In this document: one piece after another, positions 54,883 through 64,000 of the stretch
How the letters are laid out: every line of letters starts with the position of its first letter
Numbering within the stretch: position 1 is the first letter of the stretch
Assembly (NCBI GenBank): GCA_018436925.1
Contig: JAHDKI010000009.1
Location: forward strand, 1 to 64,000
Source of the DNA: Syntrophaceae bacterium
GTDB lineage: Bacteria > Desulfobacterota > Syntrophia > Syntrophales > Smithellaceae
Direction of reading: 5' to 3'
DNA: 64,000 nt
Position numbers and translations under genes: made by a program
The notes under the pieces: model-generated
The model's input: only the letters and a program-made list of their open reading frames with translations
Told to the model about the DNA's origin: nothing
Database searches by the model: none

Positions 54883-55407
54883 ATGGCAGCCGCAGCAAAA
54901 AAAGTCGAAAACACCGACGACCTGGATGAGAAAGACGGTGAGGAACAAGCTCCAGTCAAGAAGAAGGGATCGCCGCTGGTTCTGATCATTGTGGTGGTTG
55001 TGTTGTTGCTGGTTGTGGCCGGCGGCGGCGCGGCGGCCTATTTTTTGTTTCTTAAACCCAAACCTGCGGCAACGGAGCAGGCCAAAGCGGCGCCCAAACC
55101 TCAGGTGAGCGTTTTTTATCCCATGGAACCATTCATCGTCAACCTCATTGATAATGAAGGGGAACGCTACTTAAAAGTGGTCATGCAACTGGAGCTTTCC
55201 GATCCGAAAGTGTTGGAAGAATTCCGGATGCTCAATCCCAAACTCCGTGATACGGTGCTTGATCTCTTATCAGCCAAAACATACAGGGAAATGATGGATC
55301 CTCTGGGCAAACAACGTCTGCGCGAAGAAATTGCCGTGAGGATCAATATGATCGCCTCGCAGGGCAAGGTGACCAAGGTGTATTTTACGGAGTTTGTCAT
55401 TCAATAA
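54883..55407 (+). CDS. fliL: Flagellar basal-body-associated protein FliL
   Basis: Inner-membrane protein that surrounds the stator and supports torque. A charged cytoplasmic N-terminus, one membrane helix (PLVLIIVVVVLLLVVAGGG, about 35-60) and a periplasmic domain with FYPMEPFIVNLID and the end KVYFTEFVIQ. The in-frame ATG at 54883 behind GGGAG gives 174 residues; the 15 codons upstream would overlap the promoter and are not translated in this view. Confidence 0.92.
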   Translation: MAAAAKKVENTDDLDEKDGEEQAPVKKKGSPLVLIIVVVVLLLVVAGGGAAAYFLFLKPKPAATEQAKAAPKPQVSVFYPMEPFIVNLIDNEGERYLKVVMQLELSDPKVLEEFRMLNPKLRDTVLDLLSAKTYREMMDPLGKQRLREEIAVRINMIASQGKVTKVYFTEFVIQ

Positions 55408-55477
55408 TCGAAGACGACAAAACAAGCGGAATGGCTGTTTGGTCGGTATTTGAAAAATTCAGGCGAACGAGATCTTT

Positions 55478-56479
55478 ATGACAAATATTCTGTCTCAAGA
55501 AGAAGTTGATGCCCTGCTTCGGGGAATATCGGGCGGAGAAATCGAAACCGAGATCGAAGAGTACCACGAACCGGGCGCAATCATTCCCTATGACCTGACC
55601 AGCCAGGACCGGATCATCCGCGGTCGGATGCCGACTCTGGAGATGACCAACGAAAAATACGCGCGCACCTTTAGGGCGACGCTGTCATCCATATTGCGCA
55701 AGGTCATTTCCGTGACGGCCGTCTCCGCCGACATGATCAAATTCGGAGAATTTCTCAAAACCCTGCCTGTGCCGACGAGCCTGCATTTGTTCCGGATGGA
55801 TCCGATGAGGGGCAATGCCATTTTCGTCATGGAATCAAAAGTCATCTTTACCCTGGTGGATATCATTTTCGGCGGGACGGGAACCGAAGCCTTTAAGATA
55901 GAAGGCCGGGAGTTCACCGCCATCGAGAACAATCTGATTAAAAAAATCGTATTAAGCGCGCTGGCCGATTTGGAGAAGTGCTGGAAACCGCTGATCGACC
56001 TGACCGTCTCATACCAGCGCGCCGAGATCAACCCGCAGTTCGTCCAGATCGTTCCGCCCACGGATGTGGTTGTGGTCATGAATTTTGAAATCGAGGTGGA
56101 ATACACAACCGGCGTGATTTCCATCTGCCTCCCTTACTCGATGCTGGAGCCGATCAAGGAAAAGCTTGCCGCCGGGTTCCAAAGCGAGCAGCTGGAAGTG
56201 GACCGCAGCTGGTCGAACCGCTTCAAGGCGGGACTGATGAAGTCCTACGTGGACATTATGGTGGAGCTCGGACGGGTGCCGGTTTACGGCAAAGACATTG
56301 TCAATCTCAAGAAAGGCGACGTGATTCAGCTTGAGCGTTTCGCGTCGGATCCGCTGGAAATCTATGTGGAAGGCGTTCCTAAATACAAAGGGTATCCGGG
56401 AACGTTCAAGGGCAATCAAGCGATTCAGATCGCTCAGATTTTAACGGGGAAAGAGGACGCAGAATATGGAACAGAATGA
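55478..56479 (+). CDS. fliM: Flagellar motor switch protein FliM
   Basis: C-ring protein that receives CheY-P. The N-terminal ILSQEEVDALLRGI is the CheY-binding segment. The middle CheC-like domain and the C-terminal SpoA domain (VELGRVPVYGKDIVNLKKGDVIQLE) follow. Length 333. Its last 14 bp overlap fliN. The local CheY encoded after cheA is the expected ligand. Confidence 0.95.
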   Translation: MTNILSQEEVDALLRGISGGEIETEIEEYHEPGAIIPYDLTSQDRIIRGRMPTLEMTNEKYARTFRATLSSILRKVISVTAVSADMIKFGEFLKTLPVPTSLHLFRMDPMRGNAIFVMESKVIFTLVDIIFGGTGTEAFKIEGREFTAIENNLIKKIVLSALADLEKCWKPLIDLTVSYQRAEINPQFVQIVPPTDVVVVMNFEIEVEYTTGVISICLPYSMLEPIKEKLAAGFQSEQLEVDRSWSNRFKAGLMKSYVDIMVELGRVPVYGKDIVNLKKGDVIQLERFASDPLEIYVEGVPKYKGYPGTFKGNQAIQIAQILTGKEDAEYGTE

Positions 56480-56909
56480 AATTGATGAATTGATGAAATC
56501 GGCCGGGCAAGCCAAAAACGACGACAGCATCGGTTGGGATGACGTCAAGGAAGAGATGGAAATTTCGTCGCATCCCGCCGAGCCCAAGACCGAAGTATCG
56601 AGCGTTCATTTTGAAGAACTGCAACGGTCCGCCGGAGAAGCGAAAACGGGATTCAATCTGGACTTCATTCTGGATATTCCCCTGACGCTGACGGCGGAGC
56701 TGGGCAGAAGCAAAATGCTCATCAATGAACTGTTGCAACTGGGGCAGGGATCGGTCATCGAACTGTCCAAGCTGGCCGGAGAACCGATGGATATTTATGT
56801 CAATCAGCGGCTGATTGCCCGTGGCGAGGTGGTTGTCGTCAACGAAAAGTTCGGCGTGCGCCTGACGGATATCGTCTCTCCCGCCGAGCGCGTAAACAAA
56901 CTGGGCTAA
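56466..56909 (+). CDS. fliN: Flagellar motor switch protein FliN
   Basis: C-ring base protein that also docks FliH. An acidic N-terminal segment (1-55) precedes the SpoA domain LDFILDIPLTLTAELGRSKM...LSKLAGEPMDIYVNQRLIARGEVVVVNEKFGVRLTDI. 147 residues. It overlaps fliM by 14 bp, suggesting coupled translation. It has only one SpoA domain and no phosphatase motif, so it is FliN and not FliY. Confidence 0.95.
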   Translation: MEQNEIDELMKSAGQAKNDDSIGWDDVKEEMEISSHPAEPKTEVSSVHFEELQRSAGEAKTGFNLDFILDIPLTLTAELGRSKMLINELLQLGQGSVIELSKLAGEPMDIYVNQRLIARGEVVVVNEKFGVRLTDIVSPAERVNKLG

Positions 56910-56922
56910 AAGGCCGCCTACT

Positions 56923-57324
56923 ATGGAAAATATATCGCTTGTCGGTTCTTTTCTGAAGATGATTTTCGCCCTGGCCATTGTACTGGGGCTGCTCGTCGGT
57001 GTGATGTATTTCATCCGGGTATTCATGCAGCGCAACGCGCCTTTGGGACGGACCGACGCTCTTATCAATATTGTTTCATCGCGTTATCTTGGTCCGAAAA
57101 CCAGTATTATTTTGGTGGAAGTGCTCGACCGGCTCATTGTCGTGGGGCTGGCCGGGCAGCAGATGACGGCTCTGGCCCAGATCGACGATCCGCTGGAGGT
57201 CGCCCGCATCAAAGCAAAGCACGATGGAGCTCCGCATGCGCCGGCAACTGAAGGGATCATCGCCAAATATCTGTCGTTGATCAGTTCTCCTTCCTCCAAG
57301 AAAACCGGCGGTTCGAAACAATGA
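56923..57324 (+). CDS. fliO: Flagellar biosynthetic protein FliO
   Basis: Small protein (133 residues) that assists FliP assembly in the export gate. An N-terminal membrane helix (about 8-30, [22 protein letters not shown]) leads to a cytoplasmic strand-rich domain with [26 protein letters not shown], the typical FliO core. Overlaps fliP by 4 bp (ATGA). Confidence 0.9.
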   Translation: MENISLVGSFLKMIFALAIVLGLLVGVMYFIRVFMQRNAPLGRTDALINIVSSRYLGPKTSIILVEVLDRLIVVGLAGQQMTALAQIDDPLEVARIKAKHDGAPHAPATEGIIAKYLSLISSPSSKKTGGSKQ

Positions 57325-58091
57325 AAACCAGGTCTTTGCGATTCATTGTCTTTCTGTCGGTGGTTGTCGCGGCGATGGTGTTTCCCTTTGTCGCAGCCGC
57401 CGCCGAACCCTTCAATCTGCCCAACATCAACTTAACGCTTACGGGCGGCACCACCCAGCCTGAAAGGGTTTCCGCGCTTATTCAACTGGTTGTTTTGCTG
57501 ACGGTGCTGACGCTTGCGCCGGCCATTTTATTGATGGTGACATCTTTTACCCGGATTATCATCGTCTTGTCGCTTCTGCGGCACGCGCTGGGAACGCAGC
57601 AGATGCCGCCCAATCAGGTGATTATCGGACTGGCGCTGTTTTTGACGTTTTTCATCATGTCTCCCGTTATCAATCGGGTCAATACGGAAGCGCTCAAGCC
57701 TTATTATGAGGAGAATATTTCCGGAGAAACGGCTATTGAAAAAGGCATTGTTCCGATCAAAGAATTCATGCTCAAGCAGGTCCGGGAAAAAGACCTGGCC
57801 CTGTTTGTGAAAATCGCGAAAGAGGAGCGTCCCGCAAAGCCCGAGGATGTGTCGTTGACTACATTGATTCCAGCCTTTGCCATCAGCGAGCTGAAAACCG
57901 CTTTTCAGATCGGATTTATGATCTATCTGCCGTTTCTCATCCTGGACATGGTGGTTGCAAGCGTCCTTCTGTCGATGGGCATGATGATGCTGCCGCCGAT
58001 CATGGTCAGTCTGCCGTTCAAACTGCTGCTGTTTGTTTTAGTGGACGGCTGGCATCTGATCGTCGGATCGCTTGTGCAAAGTTTCCGATAA
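57321..58091 (+). CDS. fliP: Flagellar export gate protein FliP
   Basis: Core of the export gate with FliQ and FliR. A cleavable signal peptide is visible (residues 1-28, ending VAAAAEP), as in most FliP. The conserved [45 protein letters not shown] stretch and the C-terminal [32 protein letters not shown] are diagnostic. 256 residues. The run GGGGGGGG right after its stop serves as ribosome-binding site for fliQ. Confidence 0.96.
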   Translation: MKTRSLRFIVFLSVVVAAMVFPFVAAAAEPFNLPNINLTLTGGTTQPERVSALIQLVVLLTVLTLAPAILLMVTSFTRIIIVLSLLRHALGTQQMPPNQVIIGLALFLTFFIMSPVINRVNTEALKPYYEENISGETAIEKGIVPIKEFMLKQVREKDLALFVKIAKEERPAKPEDVSLTTLIPAFAISELKTAFQIGFMIYLPFLILDMVVASVLLSMGMMMLPPIMVSLPFKLLLFVLVDGWHLIVGSLVQSFR

Positions 58092-58108
58092 GGGGGGGGT
58101 ATCCGGCG

Positions 58109-58378
58109 ATGACTCCGGACGTGGTGACAGGTTTAATGGCGGAAACCATCAAAGTAACGCTTTTGGTCGCGGCGCCCATGCTGATCGTCGGGTTGCTCGT
58201 GGGGGTGCTCATCAGTTTGTTTCAGGCGGTGACCCAGATCCAGGAAATGACGCTGGTGTTCGTTCCCAAGATCGTCGCGGTCATGATCGCACTGGTGGTC
58301 TCGCTGCCCTGGATTATCGGGTTGATGATCAATTTCACACAGAATATCTTCGCGAGCATTCCGCTTTACGTCAAGTGA
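58109..58378 (+). CDS. fliQ: Flagellar export gate protein FliQ
   Basis: Two-helix gate subunit of 89 residues: ETIKVTLLVAAPMLIVGLLVGVLISLFQAVTQIQEMTL is the family signature, followed by VAVMIALVVSLPWIIGLMINF. Its only ribosome-binding site candidate is a run of eight G (58092-58099) 9 nt before the ATG, an unusual homopolymer. Confidence 0.95.
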   Translation: MTPDVVTGLMAETIKVTLLVAAPMLIVGLLVGVLISLFQAVTQIQEMTLVFVPKIVAVMIALVVSLPWIIGLMINFTQNIFASIPLYVK

Positions 58379-58425
58379 AAGCAAGGATGCTTCCGAAAGG
58401 CCATGCGGTCTTGGAGCGCTGATCG

Positions 58426-59208
58426 ATGAATCTGCCTTTTTTGTCCGTCGAAAATGCCCAGGCCTTTATTTTAGTCTTGCTTCGAGTCAGCGCCATCGTC
58501 ACGACGATTCCGGTTTTCAGCGAGCGCAGCGTGCCCACGCAGGTCAAGGCGGGGTTGTCAATCATCCTGGCCGTTATCCTTTTTCCGGTTGTTGTGTCCC
58601 GGTTTCCCGCTGTTTCGACGATGCCTCTTTTACCGCTGATCTTCGGCATGATCGGCGAAGTGATGATCGGGATCATTATCGGGTTCGGAGCCAGATTGGT
58701 GTTCGCAGGCATCCAGATGGCCGGCAATATCATCGGTTTCCAGATGGGATTTGCCATTGTCAACATCATCGATCCAATGACCAGTGCGCAGGTGTCCATT
58801 ATTGCAGAGCTTAAATATCTCATTGCCATGCTGATTTTCCTGTCTATCAACGCGCACCATTTCTTTTTTATGGCGATTACGCAAAGCTACGACTGGATCG
58901 CGCCGTTCGGGTTCAGTTTTTCGGGCTCGCTGATGCAGTATATCTTCGAGCTGTCCCGGGACTTATTCGTCATTGCCCTTAAAATCGGCGCGCCGCTCAT
59001 GGCGGTGATGTTGTTTACGAATGTCGGTTTGGGGGTGGTGGCCAGGACGGTTCCACAGATGAATATCTTCATTGTCGGGTTTCCTTTGCAGATTTCCATC
59101 GGACTGATCTTCCTTGGACTGACCGCGCCTTTGTTTTCCCGGATTGTTCAGGACTTGATGAATTCCTTTGAATATAAAATTATGACCCTTTTAAGGTTGA
59201 TGTCTTAG
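58426..59208 (+). CDS. fliR: Flagellar export gate protein FliR
   Basis: Single-copy gate subunit, 260 residues with about six membrane segments. Typical features: FILVLLRVSAIVTTIPVFSERSVPTQVKAGLS at the N-terminus, GFGARLVFAGIQMAGNIIGFQMGFAI in the middle, and LGVVARTVPQMNIFIVGFPLQI near the end. 47 bp after fliQ and not fused to flhB. Confidence 0.95.
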   Translation: MNLPFLSVENAQAFILVLLRVSAIVTTIPVFSERSVPTQVKAGLSIILAVILFPVVVSRFPAVSTMPLLPLIFGMIGEVMIGIIIGFGARLVFAGIQMAGNIIGFQMGFAIVNIIDPMTSAQVSIIAELKYLIAMLIFLSINAHHFFFMAITQSYDWIAPFGFSFSGSLMQYIFELSRDLFVIALKIGAPLMAVMLFTNVGLGVVARTVPQMNIFIVGFPLQISIGLIFLGLTAPLFSRIVQDLMNSFEYKIMTLLRLMS

Positions 59209-59286
59209 CTCATACAAAATGAGAAACACTTAGGCGCAAAGATAACGAAATATTGACGCAACTGTCATTAAACCGATAGGAAAGAC

Positions 59287-60363
59287 ATGGCTGAAAACGA
59301 ATCCGACCAGGAACGAACTGAACAAGCCACACAAAAGCGGCGCGAAGAAGCACGGGAAAAAGGCCAGATCGCCCGTTCGCAGGAGGTTGTTTCCGTCAGT
59401 GTGCTTTTGGCCGGATTGTTGTTTTTCTATTTCGGCGGGTCGTATGTAGTTAAAAACATGATGGAATTATCTATTGCCGGATTCCGCGACGCAGGCCGGA
59501 CGGAGTTTTTGCCCGATACGGCCGTAACGGTGCTGGTCGGATACATCTTTAAAGGATTTGTTATCCTGTTTCCGCTTCTTGCCGCGGTTTTAGTTGCAGC
59601 GGTGCTGGCTAATGTTCTGCAGTTCGGATTTCTCATCACCTCCGAAACCATTACCCCGAAAATTTCCAAAATCAGTCCGGCCAAGGGGTTCAAAAGGCTG
59701 TTTTCATTGCGGTCGATGGTTGAACTGGTAAAAAGCATTCTGAAGGTCGTCATCATCAGCGTGGTGGCTTATCTGGTGATTCGCAGTGAATTCGATAACA
59801 TGATCCCGCTTGCCGATCAATCGATCTGGGGCATGCTCCATTATATCGGGGGAGTTTGTTTCAAACTGCTTCTGGCGACAACGGTGGTTTTGATCTTTTT
59901 AGCCGCATTGGACTATGCCTATCAGCGATGGGAATATGAAAAAAGTCTGAGAATGACCAAACAGGAAATTAAAGACGAATATAAGAATACCGAGGGAGAT
60001 CCTTTGGTGAAAGCCAGAATCCGACGAATTCAGCGCGAAGCGGCCCGCAAACGCATGATGGCTCAGGTTCCCAAGGCCGATGTCGTTATCACCAACCCGA
60101 CGCATCTTGCCGTGGCCATTCAATATCGACCCGAGTCGATGGCGGCGCCGGTTGTGGTCGCTAAAGGGGCCGATTTCATTGCCGAACAGATCCGAAAAAT
60201 CGCCCTGGAAAATGATGTTCCCCTCATTGAGAACAAACCTCTGGCACAGGTATTGTATAAGATCGTGAAGGTGAACTCAATGGTGCCGGAAAGCCTCTAT
60301 CGGGCGGTCGCAGAAGTTCTGGCTTTTGTTTACGAGCAGAAGAAAGTGAAGATCTTCGGATAA
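59287..60363 (+). CDS. flhB: Flagellar export switch protein FlhB
   Basis: Controls the change from hook to filament export. Four membrane segments (about 35-205) precede a cytoplasmic domain with the autocleavage motif Asn270-Pro-Thr-His273. The N-terminus is SDQERTEQATQKRREEAREKGQIARS, a family signature. Length 358. AGGAAAG ribosome-binding site; 6 bp from flhA. Confidence 0.96.
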   Translation: MAENESDQERTEQATQKRREEAREKGQIARSQEVVSVSVLLAGLLFFYFGGSYVVKNMMELSIAGFRDAGRTEFLPDTAVTVLVGYIFKGFVILFPLLAAVLVAAVLANVLQFGFLITSETITPKISKISPAKGFKRLFSLRSMVELVKSILKVVIISVVAYLVIRSEFDNMIPLADQSIWGMLHYIGGVCFKLLLATTVVLIFLAALDYAYQRWEYEKSLRMTKQEIKDEYKNTEGDPLVKARIRRIQREAARKRMMAQVPKADVVITNPTHLAVAIQYRPESMAAPVVVAKGADFIAEQIRKIALENDVPLIENKPLAQVLYKIVKVNSMVPESLYRAVAEVLAFVYEQKKVKIFG

Positions 60364-60369
60364 CAGATC

Positions 60370-62454
60370 ATGGACAACACCGGAGCACAGACATCAGGAG
60401 CCTTTTGGGAAGCGGCGAGATCAAGCTCGGCGGTTATCGCCTTAGCCGTGGTCGGCATTTTATTGGTCATGATCATTCCCATTCCGACGTTTTTGCTCGA
60501 TATTCTCCTGTCGATGAGCATCGCGGTGTCTATTATCATCCTGCTGATGTCCATGTATGTCTTGAAACCTCTGCAATTTTCGGTTTTCCCGTCGATTCTT
60601 CTGATGGTGACCCTTCTGAGGCTCGCGCTCAATGTTGCCTCAACACGGCTGATTCTTCTGCACGGCAACGAGGGGACGTCGGCTGCGGGACAGGTCATCC
60701 AGGCCTTCGGCACGTTTGTCGTCGGCGGGAATTATGTCGTCGGCATGATTGTCTTTCTGGTTCTGGTGCTGATCAATTTCGTCGTCATCACCAAGGGCGC
60801 CACGCGTGTGGCGGAGGTGTCGGCGCGCTTTACTCTCGACGCCATGCCCGGCAAGCAAATGAGCATTGATGCGGATCTCAATGCCGGACTGATCAGCGAT
60901 ACGGATGCGCGCCGCCGACGCGCGGAAATCGAGCAGGAGGCCAATTTCTACGGCGCGATGGACGGCGCAAGCAAATTTGTGCGCGGCGATGCGATTGCGG
61001 GCATTCTGATCGTGCTGGTCAATGTCATCGGCGGCCTGATCATCGGTATCTTACAGATGGGCATGCCGGCTGCGGAAGCCGCCCGCAATTATACTCTTTT
61101 GACCATCGGCGACGGTCTGGTGACGCAGGTGCCCGCGCTGATCGTATCCACGGCGGCCGGCATTTTAGTTACTCGCACAGCCACCTCCACCGAACTGGGC
61201 GATGAAGTCCGCTCTCAGGTCTTCACACAGCCGCGCGCCATCGGCGCGGCGGCGTTTTTATTGTTCATCTTCGCCCTGATTCCGGGAATGCCGAAATTCG
61301 CCTTTATTCTCGTGGCGGCGGTGATCGGTCTTCTGGCCTACAGTGTCGTCCGGTCGCTGGCTAAAAAGAAAGCGATTGAAGAGGAAGCGGAAAAAGAGGC
61401 GGCGGTTCCCACGGCGGAACCGGCGGAAACCATCGCACCGCTTGACGCATTGGGATTGGAAGTCGGTTATGCGCTCATTCCGCTGGTCGATGCCTCGCAA
61501 AACGGCGAACTGCTTCAGCGGATCAAAGTGTTGCGAAGACAACTGGCGCAGGAAATGGGTTTTATTCTTCCGGCGATTCATATCCGCGATAATCTCAAAC
61601 TCAAACCGGATGAATACAGCGTGCTGCTCAAGGGCGTGGAGGTGGCCAGAGGCTCTGTAATGATGGGTCATCACCTGGTCATTTCGCCGGATGAGAAAGA
61701 ACTCCGGATCAAGGGTGTCGCAACCCGGGAACCGGCCTTCGGATTGCCGGCCATGTGGGTGACGGACCGGGACAAGGATGCCATCATGGCCAAAGGCTAT
61801 GTGGTTGTCGATCCCGCAACAGTGATGACCACCCATTTGACCGAACTGGTCAAGACCTATGCCGATGAGCTTTTAAGCCGTCAGGATGTGCAGGCGCTTA
61901 TTGACAATCTCGAACAGCTTTACCCTCGGGTGGTCAAAGAATTGGTTCCGAAAGCCGTGCCGATCAACCTCGTGCAGCGTGTTTTGCAAAGACTTCTGCG
62001 CGAGCGGATTTCCATCCGGGATCTTTTAAATATCATCGAAACAATGGGCGAATACGTCACAATGACGAAGAATGCCGATATCCTGACAGGCTATGTCAGG
62101 CAAGCGTTGGGGCGCTCCATCACCAAGCAATATCAGGACAAGGACGGCAACATCACCGTCATGATTCTTTCTCCCGATATCGAAGAGAAGATCAGCAAGT
62201 CCGTGCAGCACACGGAATACGAATCATTTGTCACGCCGGATCCCACCCTGGTCAAGAAAATGATCACGAATCTTCAAAAGATGGTCAGCAACTTTACAAC
62301 CAGCGGTTTGCAGCCGATCGTCCTTTGTTCGCCCAATACGAGGATTCATATTCGCAAAATATTGGAAAAGTTTTTTCCCAACATGGTGGTTTTGGCGCAT
62401 AACGAAATCTCCAGAGAAGCCAATATAAAATCACTGGGAATGGTGGAATTGTGA
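60370..62454 (+). CDS. flhA: Flagellar export protein FlhA
   Basis: Largest export gate component. The N-terminal half has about eight membrane helices and the FHIPEP region ARFTLDAMPGKQMSIDADLNAG; the cytoplasmic half (from about 335) binds chaperone-substrate complexes. An acidic linker EEEAEKEAAVP joins them. 694 residues, as expected. It starts 6 bp after flhB and ends 1 bp before flhF. Confidence 0.96.
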   Translation: MDNTGAQTSGAFWEAARSSSAVIALAVVGILLVMIIPIPTFLLDILLSMSIAVSIIILLMSMYVLKPLQFSVFPSILLMVTLLRLALNVASTRLILLHGNEGTSAAGQVIQAFGTFVVGGNYVVGMIVFLVLVLINFVVITKGATRVAEVSARFTLDAMPGKQMSIDADLNAGLISDTDARRRRAEIEQEANFYGAMDGASKFVRGDAIAGILIVLVNVIGGLIIGILQMGMPAAEAARNYTLLTIGDGLVTQVPALIVSTAAGILVTRTATSTELGDEVRSQVFTQPRAIGAAAFLLFIFALIPGMPKFAFILVAAVIGLLAYSVVRSLAKKKAIEEEAEKEAAVPTAEPAETIAPLDALGLEVGYALIPLVDASQNGELLQRIKVLRRQLAQEMGFILPAIHIRDNLKLKPDEYSVLLKGVEVARGSVMMGHHLVISPDEKELRIKGVATREPAFGLPAMWVTDRDKDAIMAKGYVVVDPATVMTTHLTELVKTYADELLSRQDVQALIDNLEQLYPRVVKELVPKAVPINLVQRVLQRLLRERISIRDLLNIIETMGEYVTMTKNADILTGYVRQALGRSITKQYQDKDGNITVMILSPDIEEKISKSVQHTEYESFVTPDPTLVKKMITNLQKMVSNFTTSGLQPIVLCSPNTRIHIRKILEKFFPNMVVLAHNEISREANIKSLGMVEL

Positions 62455-62455
62455 G

Positions 62456-63640
62456 ATGCAGATAAAACGGTATGAAGTGGCCACAATCAACGAGGCCATC
62501 GGAAGAATCAAACAGGATCTCGGCCCCGACGCCGTGATTCTGTCGGCCCGCAAAATCCGCAGCGGAGCGAAACAGGCCTTTGAAGTTACCGCCGCCTGTG
62601 ATCCGGATCCGAAGCCGAAAAACCCCGTTTCCGAAGGTAGAGGCGGAAACAGGACGAAGGAGGACGTGTCGGAGTCGGGTATGACGTCGCTTCGTCGGGA
62701 GCTCGATGAGATCCGGGCTTCCCTGGCGACGATTGCTCGCGATCAATCGCTTCGGATCGAGCTTGCCGAAATGAAAGAAACACTGAATCATTTTTTTGAT
62801 GTGGTGGGCATGCGCAGAGGAAGGACGCAGATGGACGATCATCGCCGGCTTTACCTGCATCTGAAGGAAAGCGGCTTTTCACAGGCCGCGGCCTGCCGGA
62901 TCATCGAGGCCGTCAACGCGGCCCAAAGCGGCGCGGCTGGACAGGCCGGCGACTTGTTTGAAGCAGCCCGCCGATATATCCAAAAAACACTGCCGGCCGA
63001 TCCGACCTTTGGCGCGCATAAGCGTGTGCAGTTCTTTCTCGGACCGACAGGTGTCGGAAAAACCACCACCCTGGCCAAACTAGCCGCCCGGTATGCCATG
63101 GTGGAAAAAAAGAAAGTCGGGCTCATCAATACGGACAACTACCGGATTGCCGCGGCCGAACAGCTGGGGACATACGCGAAGATCATGGGCCTGCCCGTGG
63201 AAACGGCCACAACGGCGGAGGCCTTCGGGCTGGCGCTGAAAAAATATGACGGGCTCGACGTGATTCTGGTCGATACGCCCGGCCGCGCGAATCCTGACGG
63301 CGCAAGCTTCCGGAAGCTTGTCGGCCCTTTAAAGGAAGCCGGTTATGATGCTCACCTGTTGATCAGCGCAGCCGGCGATGCGGATTATCTCAAACGGGTT
63401 GTCGATCAATACGAGGCGTTTGATGTCCGGCGGATGCTGATCACGAAGACCGATGAGGCGATCCGCTTCGGAGGACTGTATGACGTGATCGGCCGGTCTG
63501 GCCGTCCGGTTTCTTTCGTGACCTGCGGGCAGAATGTGCCGCAGGATATCCGGGAGGCGACGCCGGGAGCTCTGTCGGCGTTGATTTTCGGAAATCCCGG
63601 CGGGCGTCAAGCAACGCGGGCGCCAAAGGAAATGTTTTGA
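62456..63640 (+). CDS. flhF: SRP-type GTPase FlhF
   Basis: Sets the place of polar flagella together with FlhG. An N-terminal basic region and a variable linker lead to an N-domain and the G domain: Walker A GPTGVGKT (196-203), LINTDNYRIAAAEQL, DTPGRANPD and ITKTDE. Length 394. It starts 1 bp after flhA. FlhF with FlhG suggests polar or subpolar flagella, an inference from the family. Confidence 0.95.
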   Translation: MQIKRYEVATINEAIGRIKQDLGPDAVILSARKIRSGAKQAFEVTAACDPDPKPKNPVSEGRGGNRTKEDVSESGMTSLRRELDEIRASLATIARDQSLRIELAEMKETLNHFFDVVGMRRGRTQMDDHRRLYLHLKESGFSQAAACRIIEAVNAAQSGAAGQAGDLFEAARRYIQKTLPADPTFGAHKRVQFFLGPTGVGKTTTLAKLAARYAMVEKKKVGLINTDNYRIAAAEQLGTYAKIMGLPVETATTAEAFGLALKKYDGLDVILVDTPGRANPDGASFRKLVGPLKEAGYDAHLLISAAGDADYLKRVVDQYEAFDVRRMLITKTDEAIRFGGLYDVIGRSGRPVSFVTCGQNVPQDIREATPGALSALIFGNPGGRQATRAPKEMF

Positions 63641-63659
63641 GGAAAAAAGCAGGAGTGGT

Positions 63660-64000
63660 ATGAGAGGCGATCAGGCGTCAACGTTAAGAGAAATACGACG
63701 AAGGGAGAACACCGGCGCTCCGTCGCGTCGCCTCGGGCGGCCGCACTTGACAGACGCCGTTCCCGGCGAAATCCGTGTTCTGTCCGTCACAAGCGGGAAA
63801 GGCGGCGTCGGCAAAACCAACATTGCGGCCAATCTGGCCTATCTGCTTTCACGCGCCAACAAAAAAACCCTGATTCTGGATGCGGACGCGGGACTGGCCA
63901 ATATTGACGTGATTTTAGGCATCCATTCGAGGTATAATCTTTCCCACGTGCTCAACGGAGAGCGGTCGCTTGATGAAGTCATCGTTCCGGGACCCGGCGG
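63660..64000 (+). CDS. flhG: MinD-like ATPase FlhG/FleN, N-terminal part
   Basis: Controls flagellar number and stimulates FlhF. About 113 codons are present before the window ends. Residues 4-10 read DQASTLR, the activator helix that triggers FlhF GTPase activity. The deviant Walker A is GKGGVGKTN, followed by LILDADAGLANIDVILG. The ATG has AGGAG 4 nt ahead and lies 19 bp after flhF. The rest lies beyond the right edge. Confidence 0.93.
   Translation, partial: MRGDQASTLREIRRRENTGAPSRRLGRPHLTDAVPGEIRVLSVTSGKGGVGKTNIAANLAYLLSRANKKTLILDADAGLANIDVILGIHSRYNLSHVLNGERSLDEVIVPGPG

Overview
The window looks like a chromosomal segment of a motile, probably anaerobic, Gram-negative deltaproteobacterium (Desulfobacterota, possibly Syntrophales). 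This rests on protein style and gene content: lipid A and Kdo genes (lpxH, kdsD), sigma-54 pilin promoters, a FadN/FadA-type beta-oxidation pair, and a flagellar block ordered flgBC-fliEFGHIJ-motE-fliK-flgDE-fliLMNOPQR-flhBAFG. The species cannot be fixed from sequence reading alone.

Region 1 (1-4.0 kb): the 5' end of an IS110-family transposase runs off the left edge, with a structured non-coding left end that may encode a bridge RNA. Then come queD and two type IV pilin genes. Each pilin gene has a near-perfect sigma-54 promoter, and a shared 35-bp element lies 96-98 bp upstream of each promoter. A GT39-like membrane glycosyltransferase lies between the two pilins.

Region 2 (4.0-17.3 kb): an AT-richer surface-glycan island, mostly on the minus strand. 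It holds several GT2 and GT4 glycosyltransferases, an SDR epimerase with an altered catalytic motif, a polysaccharide pyruvyl transferase, an FrhB-like ferredoxin-domain protein, a Wzx-type flippase, a polyprenyl-phosphate-type GT2, a second GT39-like enzyme, and a winged-helix regulator with a palindrome at its own start. No Wzy polymerase or initiating phosphoglycosyl transferase was recognised.

Region 3 (17.3-26.5 kb): a long unassigned leader precedes a bifunctional 3-hydroxyacyl-CoA dehydrogenase/enoyl-CoA hydratase and a thiolase. Then follow tRNA-Val(CAC), a gamma-carbonic-anhydrase-like protein, kdsD, lpxH, an agmatinase next to a pyruvoyl arginine decarboxylase (arginine to agmatine to putrescine), and initiator tRNA-Met.

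Region 4 (26.5-37.8 kb): an NtrC-type response regulator, then a chemotaxis operon cheR-cheD-HDOD-receiver-cheX-cheB-cheA-cheY-cheX. Convergent to it is pilZ-motA-motB, read from a minus-strand sigma-54 promoter.

Region 5 (37.8-64 kb): a SPOR/TPR secreted protein heads a gene set with a FlrB/FlrC-like sigma-54 two-component system, followed by the flagellar basal body, hook and export genes up to flhF and a partial flhG. Sigma-54 promoters are visible before flgB, fliK and fliL. Sigma-54 is therefore a likely common thread of pili, stators and flagella here, with FlrC and the NtrC-type regulator as local candidate activators.
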